This document shows positions 8,659 through 16,188 of a stretch of 64,000 nucleotides of DNA, one piece after another. Location of the stretch: assembly GCF_052161615.1 (NCBI RefSeq), contig NZ_CP197417.1, positions 4,030,001 to 4,094,000 of the forward strand. Direction: 5' to 3'. The notes under the pieces are model-generated. The model was not told where the DNA came from. It saw nothing but the letters and a program-made list of their open reading frames with translations, and did not search any database. Each line of letters opens with the position of its first letter. Positions within the stretch are counted from its first letter, which is position 1. The position numbers and the translations under genes are program-made. Source of the stretch: Aeoliella sp052161615. GTDB taxonomy: Bacteria > Planctomycetota > Planctomycetia > Pirellulales > Lacipirellulaceae.

Positions 8659-9855
8659 CTACAGCTTCCCCGCCAAGCGATCGACCACCAGGTTTCCGAT
8701 GTTCAGCGATGCGGTGGCGGCGGGAGATGGGGCGTTGAGCACGTGAATGAAGTGCTCGGTTTCTTCGACCAGAAAATCATCTACCAGCTGACCATCTTTG
8801 CGGATGGCTTGGGCGCGGATGCCGGCGGGGGCGGCGACTAAGTGGCTTGCTCGGATTTCAGGGATGAGTTTCTGCAGCGCGCGGACGAAGGCTCCTTTGG
8901 AGAAGCTGCGCCACATCTCGCCCATGCCGGTTCGCCAGTACTTGCTGGCCATCGTGCGAAAGCCGGGGAAGGCGAGCGTTTCGCTCAGCTCGCGGGGGCT
9001 CAGTTGCCAGCGGGTGTACGCTTCGCGGCCGAAGGCGAGCACGGCGTTGGGGCCGCATTCGACGCCGCCGCCGATCATGCGCGTGAAGTGCACGCCGAGG
9101 AACGGGAACGCGGGATCGGGCACGGGGTAAATCAGGTTCTTCACCAAGTGCTCGGCATCGGCCTTGAGCTCGAAGTACTCGCCGCGGAACGGGACGATTT
9201 TGACCTCGGGCACCGCACCGGCGATCGCCGCCACGCGGTCGCAGTAGAGTCCCGCGCAGTTGACGGCCAGGTTCGCGGTGTATTCGCCAATCGTGGTGGT
9301 GAACACTAAATCGCCCCCGACGCGGCGCACGGCGTAGACCTTCGCGCCCGTCACCACGCGTCCTCCCGCCGCGATCACGCGCTCCGCCATGCGATGACAG
9401 ACATCGACGTAGTTGACGATGCCGGTCTCGGGGACATGCAGCGCGCGGACGCCACGCGTGTGGGGTTCGAGTTCGGCGAGGCGGTCGCGGTCGATCATCT
9501 CGCACGCTACGCCATTCGCTTTGCCTCGCTCAAAGATGGTATCGAGCGCCGGCAGTTCCGCTTCGCTGGTGGCAACGATCACTTTGCCACAGACATCGAA
9601 GGGGACCCCTTCGCGCTGGCAGAACTCCTCCATCGCCAGCTTTCCCGCGCGGCAGTTAATCGCCTTCAGCGAGCCAGGCTTATAGTAAATGCCGGAGTGC
9701 AGCACGCCCGAGTTGTGGCCGGTCTGATGCTGGGCGATTTGGGTCTCTTTTTCGAGCACCGTCACGCGGACGTCCGGGTAGCGCTCCATCAGACGATACG
9801 CGGTGGCGAGGCCGACGATGCCTCCGCCGACAATCACAACGCTGGTTTGGGTCAT
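8659..9855 (-). CDS. lhgO: L-2-hydroxyglutarate oxidase
   Basis: 398 residues from the ATG that starts the FAD-binding strand (MTQTSVVIVGGGIVGLATAYRL); a longer frame to 9969 adds no family sequence. The dinucleotide motif GGGIVGLATA is followed by 'VLEKETQIAQHQTGHNSGVLHSGIYYKPGSLKA', the DAO-family signature of LhgO. Later come 'GVRALHVPETGIVNYVDVCHRMAE' and 'FLGVHFTRMIGGGVECGPNAVLAF'. LhgO oxidises L-2-hydroxyglutarate to 2-oxoglutarate and passes electrons to the membrane quinone pool. A flavin reductase gene ends 7 nt upstream on the same strand, so the two are likely co-transcribed. Confidence 0.88.
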   Translation of the reverse strand: MTQTSVVIVGGGIVGLATAYRLMERYPDVRVTVLEKETQIAQHQTGHNSGVLHSGIYYKPGSLKAINCRAGKLAMEEFCQREGVPFDVCGKVIVATSEAELPALDTIFERGKANGVACEMIDRDRLAELEPHTRGVRALHVPETGIVNYVDVCHRMAERVIAAGGRVVTGAKVYAVRRVGGDLVFTTTIGEYTANLAVNCAGLYCDRVAAIAGAVPEVKIVPFRGEYFELKADAEHLVKNLIYPVPDPAFPFLGVHFTRMIGGGVECGPNAVLAFGREAYTRWQLSPRELSETLAFPGFRTMASKYWRTGMGEMWRSFSKGAFVRALQKLIPEIRASHLVAAPAGIRAQAIRKDGQLVDDFLVEETEHFIHVLNAPSPAATASLNIGNLVVDRLAGKL

Positions 9856-9862
9856 GCGTGGC

Positions 9863-10336
9863 CTAGTAGTTAGCGCCGCTTTTGCGGACGTGTACCATCG
9901 GCTGCATGTCGCCCACGAGATTGCCTCGGACAACACGAGCGAGGAACACGCGATGATCGCCTGAGTCAACGTGTCCGGCCGGTTCGCACTCTAAATAGCC
10001 GAGTGCCTCGGTGAGCATCGGCACGCCTGTGCGGCAGGTCTTGGTCGCCATGCCCTCGAACGCCGGCGTGTTGGGCTCAAAGCCTTTTGCGAAGTGCTTG
10101 AGGAATTGCTTCTGGCCCTCGCCAACCATATTGAGCACAAACGGCTCGCCTTCGGTGAGCCACTCGCTGACGTACCGGCCTTGCTTCACCGCGACGCTCA
10201 CCATGGGCGGCTCGAACCCGGCCTGCATCACCCAGCTCGCCAGCATGCCCGTCGCCCGCTCGCCGGTGCCGATGGTGAGGATGAAAATGCCACTAGGGAC
10301 GCGGCCCAGGGGAGCTTGAAGATCGGTGGCAGACAT
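9863..10336 (-). CDS. Flavin reductase-like, FMN-binding split-barrel protein
   Basis: 157 residues. The N-terminal pattern 'LGRVPSGIFILTIGTGERATGMLASWVMQAGFEPPMVSVAVKQGRYVSEWL' followed by 'FVLNMVGEGQKQFLKHFAKGF' is the flavin_reduct split-barrel fold. The later 'LGYLECEPAGHVDSGDHRVFLARVVRG' is the usual His-containing region. Members reduce or bind free FMN, often supplying a monooxygenase, but no partner oxygenase is adjacent. It is 7 nt upstream of lhgO on the same strand. The specific flavin or partner is unknown. Confidence 0.8.
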   Translation of the reverse strand: MSATDLQAPLGRVPSGIFILTIGTGERATGMLASWVMQAGFEPPMVSVAVKQGRYVSEWLTEGEPFVLNMVGEGQKQFLKHFAKGFEPNTPAFEGMATKTCRTGVPMLTEALGYLECEPAGHVDSGDHRVFLARVVRGNLVGDMQPMVHVRKSGANY

Positions 10337-10489
10337 GGCAGATCACGGGGCAGAGTGCGTGGGTGGTGAAACAACGAGTGTCCCAAATCGCGGGAGGAAT
10401 TGCAATGTTGCGAAGTGAGCTGGAGAGCCGCCAACGAACCCCGGCCACGCTTCGTCGGGGCTATTGAGGCGTCGTTGGACAATGACGGA

Positions 10490-11320
10490 TTACCGCCGAA
10501 TCAGCTCCGAGAAGTTCTCGCTACTCGTCGCGGCGGCCACCTTGGGATTCAGGTAGGCCTGCGTTTTGGTTTGTTCGAAGTTGCCGCGGTGTAGGATCAG
10601 TCCTTGGTCGTACGCCAGCTTGTCGGACAGGCCGGGCAGCAGCACGCGGTAGTCGTACGTCACCCGGCGGGGCTGAATGCGGTTGATGTGATCGATGATG
10701 TTGGTCGTGCAATTGTTAGTGAGCGTGTCGTAGAACTCGGGCTTTTCAGCGAGTCCATTCACCCGCGACATCACGTCCATGAACAACCGCTGCGCTTGCT
10801 CGGGCGTCGCGGTCGAGCGATACAGATACACGTCGCGGTTCTTGAAGTTGGTTTGCGAGGCAATGCTGTCCCGTTCGTCGGCCACGACGTAGGTGATCTC
10901 GAACTGCCGCGTCTGCCCCTTGATGGGCCCATACGTCTCGCCCTTCTCGCGGCGGACCTCGGCACTCACCACCACGTAGTCGGGCTTCTCGCCCGGTGGG
11001 TCGATTTCGAAGCTGAGCTGCGTGTGCGCGAGCGCGGGATTTCCGGGGAAGGGCATCACCACAAAGTCGACCGCTCGGATGTTCCGCACGTCGAACGATT
11101 TGTCGTACCAGTCGGTGACGTAGGTGTCGGCGTCCATGTACTTGCAGTAGCGGACGTTACGAATGGTTGTTTCTGTGCCGCGAAACTCGGCAGTGGGAAG
11201 CACCGAGTACAGGGGTTCCCAATCGCGATCCTGCGACGGGGCAATCATCTTCTGCGCCGTCTGACAACCGACACAGGTGGTAAGCAATAGAAGAGTCAGC
11301 GCGCGCACCAACCTTGGCAT
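10490..11320 (-). CDS. DUF4105 (Lnb N-terminal periplasmic domain) lipoprotein
   Basis: 276 residues from the ATG that gives a lipoprotein-type signal: MPRLVRALTLLLLTTCVGCQ, where the Cys of VGC would be lipidated. The body shows the DUF4105 pattern: 'HTQLSFEI...DYVVVSAEVRREKGETYGPIKGQ' and the active-site-like 'YDTLTNNCTTNIIDHIN' with a conserved Asn-Asn-Cys. This domain lies at the N-terminus of lacto-N-biosidase-associated and other periplasmic proteins, and its Cys resembles a papain-like nucleophile. The substrate is unknown. The frame extends to 11437 and would add a second hydrophobic stretch, so the start is not certain. Confidence 0.7.
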   Translation of the reverse strand: MPRLVRALTLLLLTTCVGCQTAQKMIAPSQDRDWEPLYSVLPTAEFRGTETTIRNVRYCKYMDADTYVTDWYDKSFDVRNIRAVDFVVMPFPGNPALAHTQLSFEIDPPGEKPDYVVVSAEVRREKGETYGPIKGQTRQFEITYVVADERDSIASQTNFKNRDVYLYRSTATPEQAQRLFMDVMSRVNGLAEKPEFYDTLTNNCTTNIIDHINRIQPRRVTYDYRVLLPGLSDKLAYDQGLILHRGNFEQTKTQAYLNPKVAAATSSENFSELIRR

Positions 11321-11495
11321 AATGCGTGTGGCAGATGGATGCTGCGGCACGAACATGACGATGGCGATGAGTGCGCGGACGAGACCCCCTCGGAGAAAAT
11401 CGACAGGGAGAATACGGCGTTGCCAGCACGGGGGCAATGGCAGCGGTGCGCTGGGTTGCTAGCTGCTAGCGTCGTGGGGTATTGGAGAACTTTGC

Positions 11496-11533
11496 TCCCT
11501 CTCCCCGACCCTCACCCGCGTCGGGGAGAGGGA
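11496..11533. terminator. Hairpin with 13-bp perfect stem downstream of hisG (terminator or REP-like)
   Basis: TCCCTCTCCCCGA at 11496-11508 and its perfect complement TCGGGGAGAGGGA at 11521-11533 enclose a 12-nt loop. It lies just 3' of hisG and 5' of the DUF4105 gene, both on the minus strand. A clear T-run is missing, so it may be a REP-like element or a Rho-independent-like stop of low strength. Confidence 0.5.
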
Positions 11534-11542
11534 ACAACTCCG

Positions 11543-12394
11543 CTACAGCCGGCAGTTTTGGATAGTCGTCTCTAGCACCGCTTCGGCACCGGCGACTTCG
11601 AGCTGCTCCATAATCGAGATGACTTCCTTGCGAGGCACCATCGCACGGACGGCGTACCAGCCTGCGCGTTCGAGTTTGTTGATGGTCGGCGAGCTGTACC
11701 CCGGCGTGATCTTCTCGACCGCGGCCAGGTTTTCCTCGGCCACGTTGTACTCAAGCAGCGAGTAGCTGCGCGCGATCACCACGCCCTCGAGTCGACGCAC
11801 GACGCGTGTTGCTAGCTCGGGATTCACGACCTTGTCGCTTTCGACCAGCACCGTTTCGTAGTAGCCGATGGTGTCGAGGATGCGAAGTCGATTGGCGGCG
11901 AGCGTGCTGCCGGTCTCAACTAGGTCAACAATCGCATCGGCCACGCCGAGCGTAATCGTGGCTTCGACCGAACCCGAAAGCTTCACCGCTCGGCCCGTCG
12001 CACCGTGCGCGGCGAGATACTTCTCGGTGATGTTCGGAAAGCTGGTTGCGATGCGGACATCCTTCAAATCGGCCGCCGTCTTGTAGGTCGAGTCCTCGGG
12101 AACGCAGATCGCAAGCCGGCAACCGCCCAGCCCGAGCGACAATCGCTGCTTGAGTTCGACTCCGGCTTCTTCGATCAAGTCGCCGCCAGTGATGCCAAGA
12201 CCAATCGCTCCCTCGGCACACATCACGGGGATGTCGTCGGTTCGCAGGAAGCAGATGTCGATGTCCATCTCCTTGACCTTGGCGAACAAACTTCGCTCCT
12301 GCCGACGAAAGTTCAGCCCCGCTTCTTTCAAAAGCTCGGCCGCCGCGTCCGCGAGTCGACCTTTGCTGGGAATTCCGATACGTAGATTGGACAT
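11543..12394 (-). CDS. hisG: ATP phosphoribosyltransferase, long form
   Basis: 283 residues, the length of long-form HisG with a C-terminal regulatory domain. Seen: 'LRIGIPSKGRLADAAAELL' at the N-terminus, 'FLRTDDIPVMCAEGAIGLGITGGDL', 'RIATSFPNITEKYLAAHG', the PRPP-binding strand 'ADAIVDLVETGSTLAANRLRILD', and 'YSSPTINKLERAGWYAVRAMVPRKEVISIMEQLEVAGAEAVLETTIQNCRL' as the HisG_C domain. It catalyses the first step of histidine synthesis and is feedback-inhibited by histidine in the long form. hisE lies about 640 nt upstream on the same strand, separated by an exonuclease gene bounded by inverted repeats. Confidence 0.95.
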   Translation of the reverse strand: MSNLRIGIPSKGRLADAAAELLKEAGLNFRRQERSLFAKVKEMDIDICFLRTDDIPVMCAEGAIGLGITGGDLIEEAGVELKQRLSLGLGGCRLAICVPEDSTYKTAADLKDVRIATSFPNITEKYLAAHGATGRAVKLSGSVEATITLGVADAIVDLVETGSTLAANRLRILDTIGYYETVLVESDKVVNPELATRVVRRLEGVVIARSYSLLEYNVAEENLAAVEKITPGYSSPTINKLERAGWYAVRAMVPRKEVISIMEQLEVAGAEAVLETTIQNCRL

Positions 12395-12418
12395 GACGAT
12401 CTGTTGGGAGTGAATTGA

Positions 12419-12448
12419 AGCCCGCGAATCACGCGAATAGTCGCAAAT
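12419..12448. repeat. Left inverted-repeat arm flanking the exonuclease gene
   Basis: This 30-nt stretch, starting AGCCCGCGAATCACGCG, matches the reverse complement of 13003-13032 at 26 of 30 positions. It lies between the hisG start and the exonuclease stop codon, so the exonuclease gene is bracketed by the pair. Confidence 0.8.
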
Positions 12449-12456
12449 GCATTCGC

Positions 12457-12978
12457 TTATTTGAGGCTAATCTTCAGTCCCATTTCTTTCTTTAAATGTA
12501 GTAGTGCTTCCGCATTCCCTTTTGCATCCTCCACGGGATGATGCGTATGTTTGGTTTTTCGAAGATGCTTGAAGTTGACGAAAAAGTCTTTCACTAAACC
12601 CTTGTAGAGCGAGCCCAGGTTCGTCGAGCTATGTCCGAATGGATTCTTGCCAAGGAAATGATGAAAGTACCAATTGATAAACTGCCAATCGAAGCCGTTG
12701 TTGTCCGACACAAACATCGGTTGCCCGGAACTGACCTCTGCCAGCCAATCACCAAATTGCTGAAACACGGCCTCAGGATCATCGAAAGTCATCATGTCTT
12801 CACGCGTATGCCCACTAACAGCGAGGGCCTCTGGGATGAAGCGATCAGAGATCGGTTTGCACCGTCCGTAAAATGTCTTGTCGAGCGTCTCGTCAACTAG
12901 CACCGCACCAAACGACACTAGCGAATAGTCGCCCGGTATCGGACCGTCCGCCTCGACGTCTACCATGATGAAGCTCAT
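12457..12978 (-). CDS. DEDDh-type 3'-5' exonuclease
   Basis: 173 residues, a stand-alone exonuclease domain. Exo I is FIMVDVEADGP (Asp and Glu ligands), Exo II is FVSDNNGFDWQFINWY, and Exo III is HHPVEDAKGNAEALL, with the His and Asp of the DEDDh class. It would degrade RNA or DNA from the 3' end using two metal ions. Among families, it is closest in look to small RNase T/oligoribonuclease-like enzymes and Rv2179c-type proteins. Base composition is AT-richer than hisE and hisG on either side, and 30-nt inverted repeats bracket it, so it looks inserted into the his cluster. Confidence 0.8.
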   Translation of the reverse strand: MSFIMVDVEADGPIPGDYSLVSFGAVLVDETLDKTFYGRCKPISDRFIPEALAVSGHTREDMMTFDDPEAVFQQFGDWLAEVSSGQPMFVSDNNGFDWQFINWYFHHFLGKNPFGHSSTNLGSLYKGLVKDFFVNFKHLRKTKHTHHPVEDAKGNAEALLHLKKEMGLKISLK

Positions 12979-13002
12979 GTAACTCCTCGCCCTAAACCAG
13001 CC

Positions 13003-13032
13003 ATTCGCGTCTATCCGCGTAATTCGCGGGCT
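13003..13032. repeat. Right inverted-repeat arm flanking the exonuclease gene
   Basis: Partner of 12419-12448: 26 of 30 positions pair as an inverted copy. It begins ATTCGCGTCTATCCGCG and ends inside the hisE stop codon, placing it directly upstream of the exonuclease start. Confidence 0.8.
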
Positions 13033-13360
13033 ACTCCCCGCGCGACGCTTTCTCTTCTATCCCTGACATCCCGAAGCGGCGGGCGAGTTCGCGCTCGACT
13101 TCTTCGAGCTGGATATCGCGGTGGGCGAGCAGCACCATGAGGTGGTAGAGCACGTCCCCCGCTTCTGCGATGGTATGCTCGCGACCGGCTTCGCCCGGCT
13201 CGCCGGCGGCCTCGACCACCTCGGCGGCTTCCTCGACAATCTTCTTGCCGATCTTCTCGACGCCGCCCGCTAGCAGCTTCGCCGTGTACGACGAATCGGC
13301 ATCGCCCGCCGACTTGCGGGCGGCGATCGTGGCTTCGAGTTGGTCGAGAGGACGGGACAT
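13031..13360 (-). CDS. hisE: Phosphoribosyl-ATP pyrophosphatase
   Basis: 109 residues from the ATG that matches the family start (MSRPLDQLEATIAARKSAG). MazG-like helical motifs are clear: 'SYTAKLLAGGVEKIGKKIVEEAAEVVEAA', with the metal-binding Glu cluster, and 'HTIAEAGDVLYHLMVLLAHRDI', with the E..D pair. It hydrolyses phosphoribosyl-ATP, the second step of histidine synthesis, directly after HisG. A stand-alone hisE separate from hisI is common. The reading frame extends upstream to 13405 without family similarity. Confidence 0.92.
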   Translation of the reverse strand: MSRPLDQLEATIAARKSAGDADSSYTAKLLAGGVEKIGKKIVEEAAEVVEAAGEPGEAGREHTIAEAGDVLYHLMVLLAHRDIQLEEVERELARRFGMSGIEEKASRGE

Positions 13361-13510
13361 GTGTGGATCGATGGAGTTATCAAACACCAATAGCCGGACC
13401 GCCACGCCGTCCGAGAACTTCGAGCCATTGCTCGTATTGGGGGCCGCGTGGCGGTTCGGCTCGAAAAAACCTATAAAGAACCAGTCTACTCAGCCCACCC
13501 ACCCCTGACA

Positions 13511-14464
13511 ATGAACCGGCGGAACCGCGTGAATCCCTCTCTTTTTCTCGACGAATGCTGGTTCCTCACCGGGGCCACCGCCGTGGGCAAGTCGGCCGTG
13601 GGCGTCGCCCTCGCCCAACAGCTGGGGGCCGAGATCATTTCACTCGACTCCATGGCCATCTATCGCGGCATGGACATCGGCACTGCCAAGCCAACCGCCG
13701 AGCAGCAGGCCGCCGTGCCGCACCACCTGATCGACATTCGCGATCCCGACGAAGAATACAGCGTTGCCCAGTACCTCGCCGATGCCGAGCGTGTGGTGCG
13801 AGACATTCGAGCGCGCGATCGCCAGGTGCTGTTCGTCGGCGGAACGCCGATGTGGCTGAAGTGCCTGCTGCGAGGTTTGTTCGACGGCCCCGCCGCCAAT
13901 TGGGAACTTCGCGGTGAGATCGAACGCGAAGCCGCCATCCTTGCGCCGGGTGAGTTGCACAAACGGCTCGAGATGGTCGATCCGCTCGCCGCGACGCAGA
14001 TTCACCCGAACGACACTCGCCGACTGATTCGCGCGCTCGAAGTGTTTCGCTCCACGGGCGAACCAATCAGTCACCAGCAACTGGAGTTCGACGAGTCGCG
14101 TGCCGCCGAGGACTGTCGCGTGTTCGTGTTGAATCGACCGCGCGAGGTACAGCATCAGCGAATCGAAGAGCGCGTCGACAAGATGCTCGCCGACGGACTG
14201 GTCGAGGAAGTCCGCGCGCTCACCGAGGATGGCAAACAACTCGGCCGCACCGCCAGCCAAGCCGTGGGTTATCAGGAAGTGCTCGAGTACCTCGCCGGCG
14301 AATCGGACGAACACACGATGACCGAAAAGATCAAAACCCGCACCCGCCGGTTCGCGAAGCGGCAAGGGACGTGGTTTCGCAGTTTAGGTGAGTGCCGGTG
14401 GGTGGAAGTGGGGGACGAATCCGCGGAGGAGTTGGCGCGCCGAGTGGTGGAGATGGGGAGTTAG
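13511..14464 (+). CDS. miaA: tRNA dimethylallyltransferase
   Basis: 317 residues from the ATG after which the family sequence soon begins; the frame runs back to 13448. P-loop: FLTGATAVGKSAVGVALA. Then the substrate signature 'EIISLDSMAIYRGMDIGTAKPT', 'VPHHLIDIRDPDEEYSVAQYLADAE', 'VLFVGGTPMWLKCLLRGLFDGP', 'NDTRRLIRALEV' and 'GRTASQAVGYQEVLEYL', ending 'KIKTRTRRFAKRQGTWFRSL'. MiaA transfers a dimethylallyl group to A37 of tRNAs that read UNN codons. It is divergent from hisE and convergent with the polyprenyl synthase gene. Confidence 0.95.
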   Translation: MNRRNRVNPSLFLDECWFLTGATAVGKSAVGVALAQQLGAEIISLDSMAIYRGMDIGTAKPTAEQQAAVPHHLIDIRDPDEEYSVAQYLADAERVVRDIRARDRQVLFVGGTPMWLKCLLRGLFDGPAANWELRGEIEREAAILAPGELHKRLEMVDPLAATQIHPNDTRRLIRALEVFRSTGEPISHQQLEFDESRAAEDCRVFVLNRPREVQHQRIEERVDKMLADGLVEEVRALTEDGKQLGRTASQAVGYQEVLEYLAGESDEHTMTEKIKTRTRRFAKRQGTWFRSLGECRWVEVGDESAEELARRVVEMGS

Positions 14465-14490
14465 CGGACTCCCTGCAAGAATTCTATCCT

Positions 14491-15489
14491 CTACCCACGC
14501 CGGCTCACCACGAACTCCGCCAGCATTTCCAGCGTTCCCTTCGCCGGCGAATCGGCAACGCACGAGAGGTCGGCGGCCGCCTTCTCGGCGTACCGTTCCG
14601 CCACGCCGCGGGCGTAGTCGAGCGAGCCCAGCTCTCGCAGCGTGGCGAGAATTGCTGCAGGGTTCGCGGCCGCTTCAAGTTGGGACTTGAACATCGTCTG
14701 CGGACCGTCGACCAGCGTGTCGCGAGCGTGAATCAAAGGCAGCGTCATCTTTCGCTTCGCGAGATCGCGGCCTAGCGATTTGCCGGTGGTCGACTCGTCC
14801 CCTTCAAGGTCCAAGAGGTCGTCGACGATCTGAAACGCCATGCCCAAGTGCCGGCCATAGCTCGCGAGCGCTGCCACGGTGTCGGCATCGGCTCCCGAGA
14901 ACATCGCTCCCAACTCACAGCAGCAAGCACACAGCTCGGCGGTCTTCGCATCGATGATGGCGTAGTAATCGTCTTCGCTGAGCGTTAGATTCCCACCCGA
15001 GAGTGTCTGCCGCATTTCGCCTTCGCACACACGATTGGTACTGCGGCCGATCAGCATGCAAGCCTCGGCCGTGCCCACCGTGCTCGCCAGGTAGAAAGCG
15101 TGCGAGAACAGAAAATCGCCCAGCAGCACGCTGGTCTCGTTCCCCCAGCGAGCGTTGATCGTATCGACGTGGCGACGCAGATCGGCTTCGTCCAGCACGT
15201 CGTCGTGGACCAACGTGGCAGTGTGGATCATCTCCACCACCACGGCCAGCGTCTCGTGCGAACCCGAAAGCTCACCAGTTGCCTGGCCAGCGAGAAGCAA
15301 AAGCGCGGGCCGCAACCGCTTTCCGCCGAGCCGATATCCATGTCGCACGACGCGATCGACGTTGTCGTACCGACTGCGGAGCTCCGCTTGCAGACGTGCT
15401 TCGACCCCTTCGAGGCCAGCGCGCACCTCAGCAAACAAGTCGCCGATCGCCAACCGGCCGGCCGGGTTGGAAGATTCGACCCGTGTCAT
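14491..15489 (-). CDS. Polyprenyl diphosphate synthase
   Basis: 332 residues from an ATG preceded by AAGGAT at good spacing; the open frame extends to 15597. Both aspartate-rich motifs are present: HTATLVHDDVLDEADLRR (first) and FQIVDDLLDLEGDES (second). 'LGGKRLRPALLLLAG', 'LLGDFLFSHAF' and 'GKSLGRDLAKRKMTLPLI' complete the trans-isoprenyl synthase signature. It elongates farnesyl or geranylgeranyl diphosphate with IPP, probably for the menaquinone/ubiquinone side chain. The chain length is not readable by eye. moaC lies 28 nt upstream on the same strand. Confidence 0.9.
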   Translation of the reverse strand: MTRVESSNPAGRLAIGDLFAEVRAGLEGVEARLQAELRSRYDNVDRVVRHGYRLGGKRLRPALLLLAGQATGELSGSHETLAVVVEMIHTATLVHDDVLDEADLRRHVDTINARWGNETSVLLGDFLFSHAFYLASTVGTAEACMLIGRSTNRVCEGEMRQTLSGGNLTLSEDDYYAIIDAKTAELCACCCELGAMFSGADADTVAALASYGRHLGMAFQIVDDLLDLEGDESTTGKSLGRDLAKRKMTLPLIHARDTLVDGPQTMFKSQLEAAANPAAILATLRELGSLDYARGVAERYAEKAAADLSCVADSPAKGTLEMLAEFVVSRRG

Positions 15490-15517
15490 GCGTGATCCTT
15501 CGTGCTCGTTAATGCTG

Positions 15518-16009
15518 CTACGTCGCGACTCCCGCCGCCGAGCGATTCCAATCGCCGCTCTTACCGCCCGACTTGTGCTCAAGCTGCACACGCTCAATCA
15601 CCACACCGCGGTCGACCGATTTTACCATGTCGTACACGGTGAGGGCAGCGGTGGTCGCGGCCGTGAGTGCCTCCATTTCCACCCCCGTTTTTCCGGTGGT
15701 GGCGACTTCCGCCACTAGGGAAAGTGTAGTGTCGCTTACCGCTTCGAACAGGATCGACACGCTATCGATCGGCAGCGGGTGGCACAGCGGAATCAGCTCG
15801 CCCGTCCGCTTCGCGCCCATAATTCCAGCGAGCCGGGCCACTTCGAGCACGTCCCCCTTCGCGTGCCCGCGAGACTGGATAAGGGCGAGCGTCGCTGGTT
15901 GCATCCGCACCAGAGCCGACGCCACGGCCCGCCGGCGGGTGGTGGGTTTGTGCCCCACGTCCACCATGCGGCTAGCGCCCGACTCGTCGAAATGCGTCAA
16001 TTCTGCCAC
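15518..16009 (-). CDS. moaC: Cyclic pyranopterin monophosphate synthase
   Basis: 163 residues, normal size. Signature stretches: 'MVDVGHKPTTRRRAVASA', 'KGDVLEVARLAGIMGAKRTGELIPLCHPLPI', 'VATTGKTGVEMEALTAATTAALTVYDMVK' and 'VIERVQLEHKSGGKSGDW'. The conserved Lys, Asp and His residues of the active site fall in these segments. MoaC converts the MoaA product to cyclic pyranopterin monophosphate in molybdenum-cofactor synthesis. No other moa gene is adjacent. It probably shares a transcript with the polyprenyl synthase gene. Confidence 0.95.
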   Translation of the reverse strand: MAELTHFDESGASRMVDVGHKPTTRRRAVASALVRMQPATLALIQSRGHAKGDVLEVARLAGIMGAKRTGELIPLCHPLPIDSVSILFEAVSDTTLSLVAEVATTGKTGVEMEALTAATTAALTVYDMVKSVDRGVVIERVQLEHKSGGKSGDWNRSAAGVAT

Positions 16010-16188
16010 GCCAAATCCACCTTCCCGTACCCAGACCTAGACACCGAATTGTAGCAATCTGGTGTGGCCCGCCGTAGTAGGCGTGGCAATTTGACGCAGG
16101 CGGAAGCTGCGTAGAGGCCTCTTCAGCACCCTACCCGGCTTGGTCGAGGCTACTGGTGGAGTGTGGGCGAAAGTTCTTTACTCTCTTC

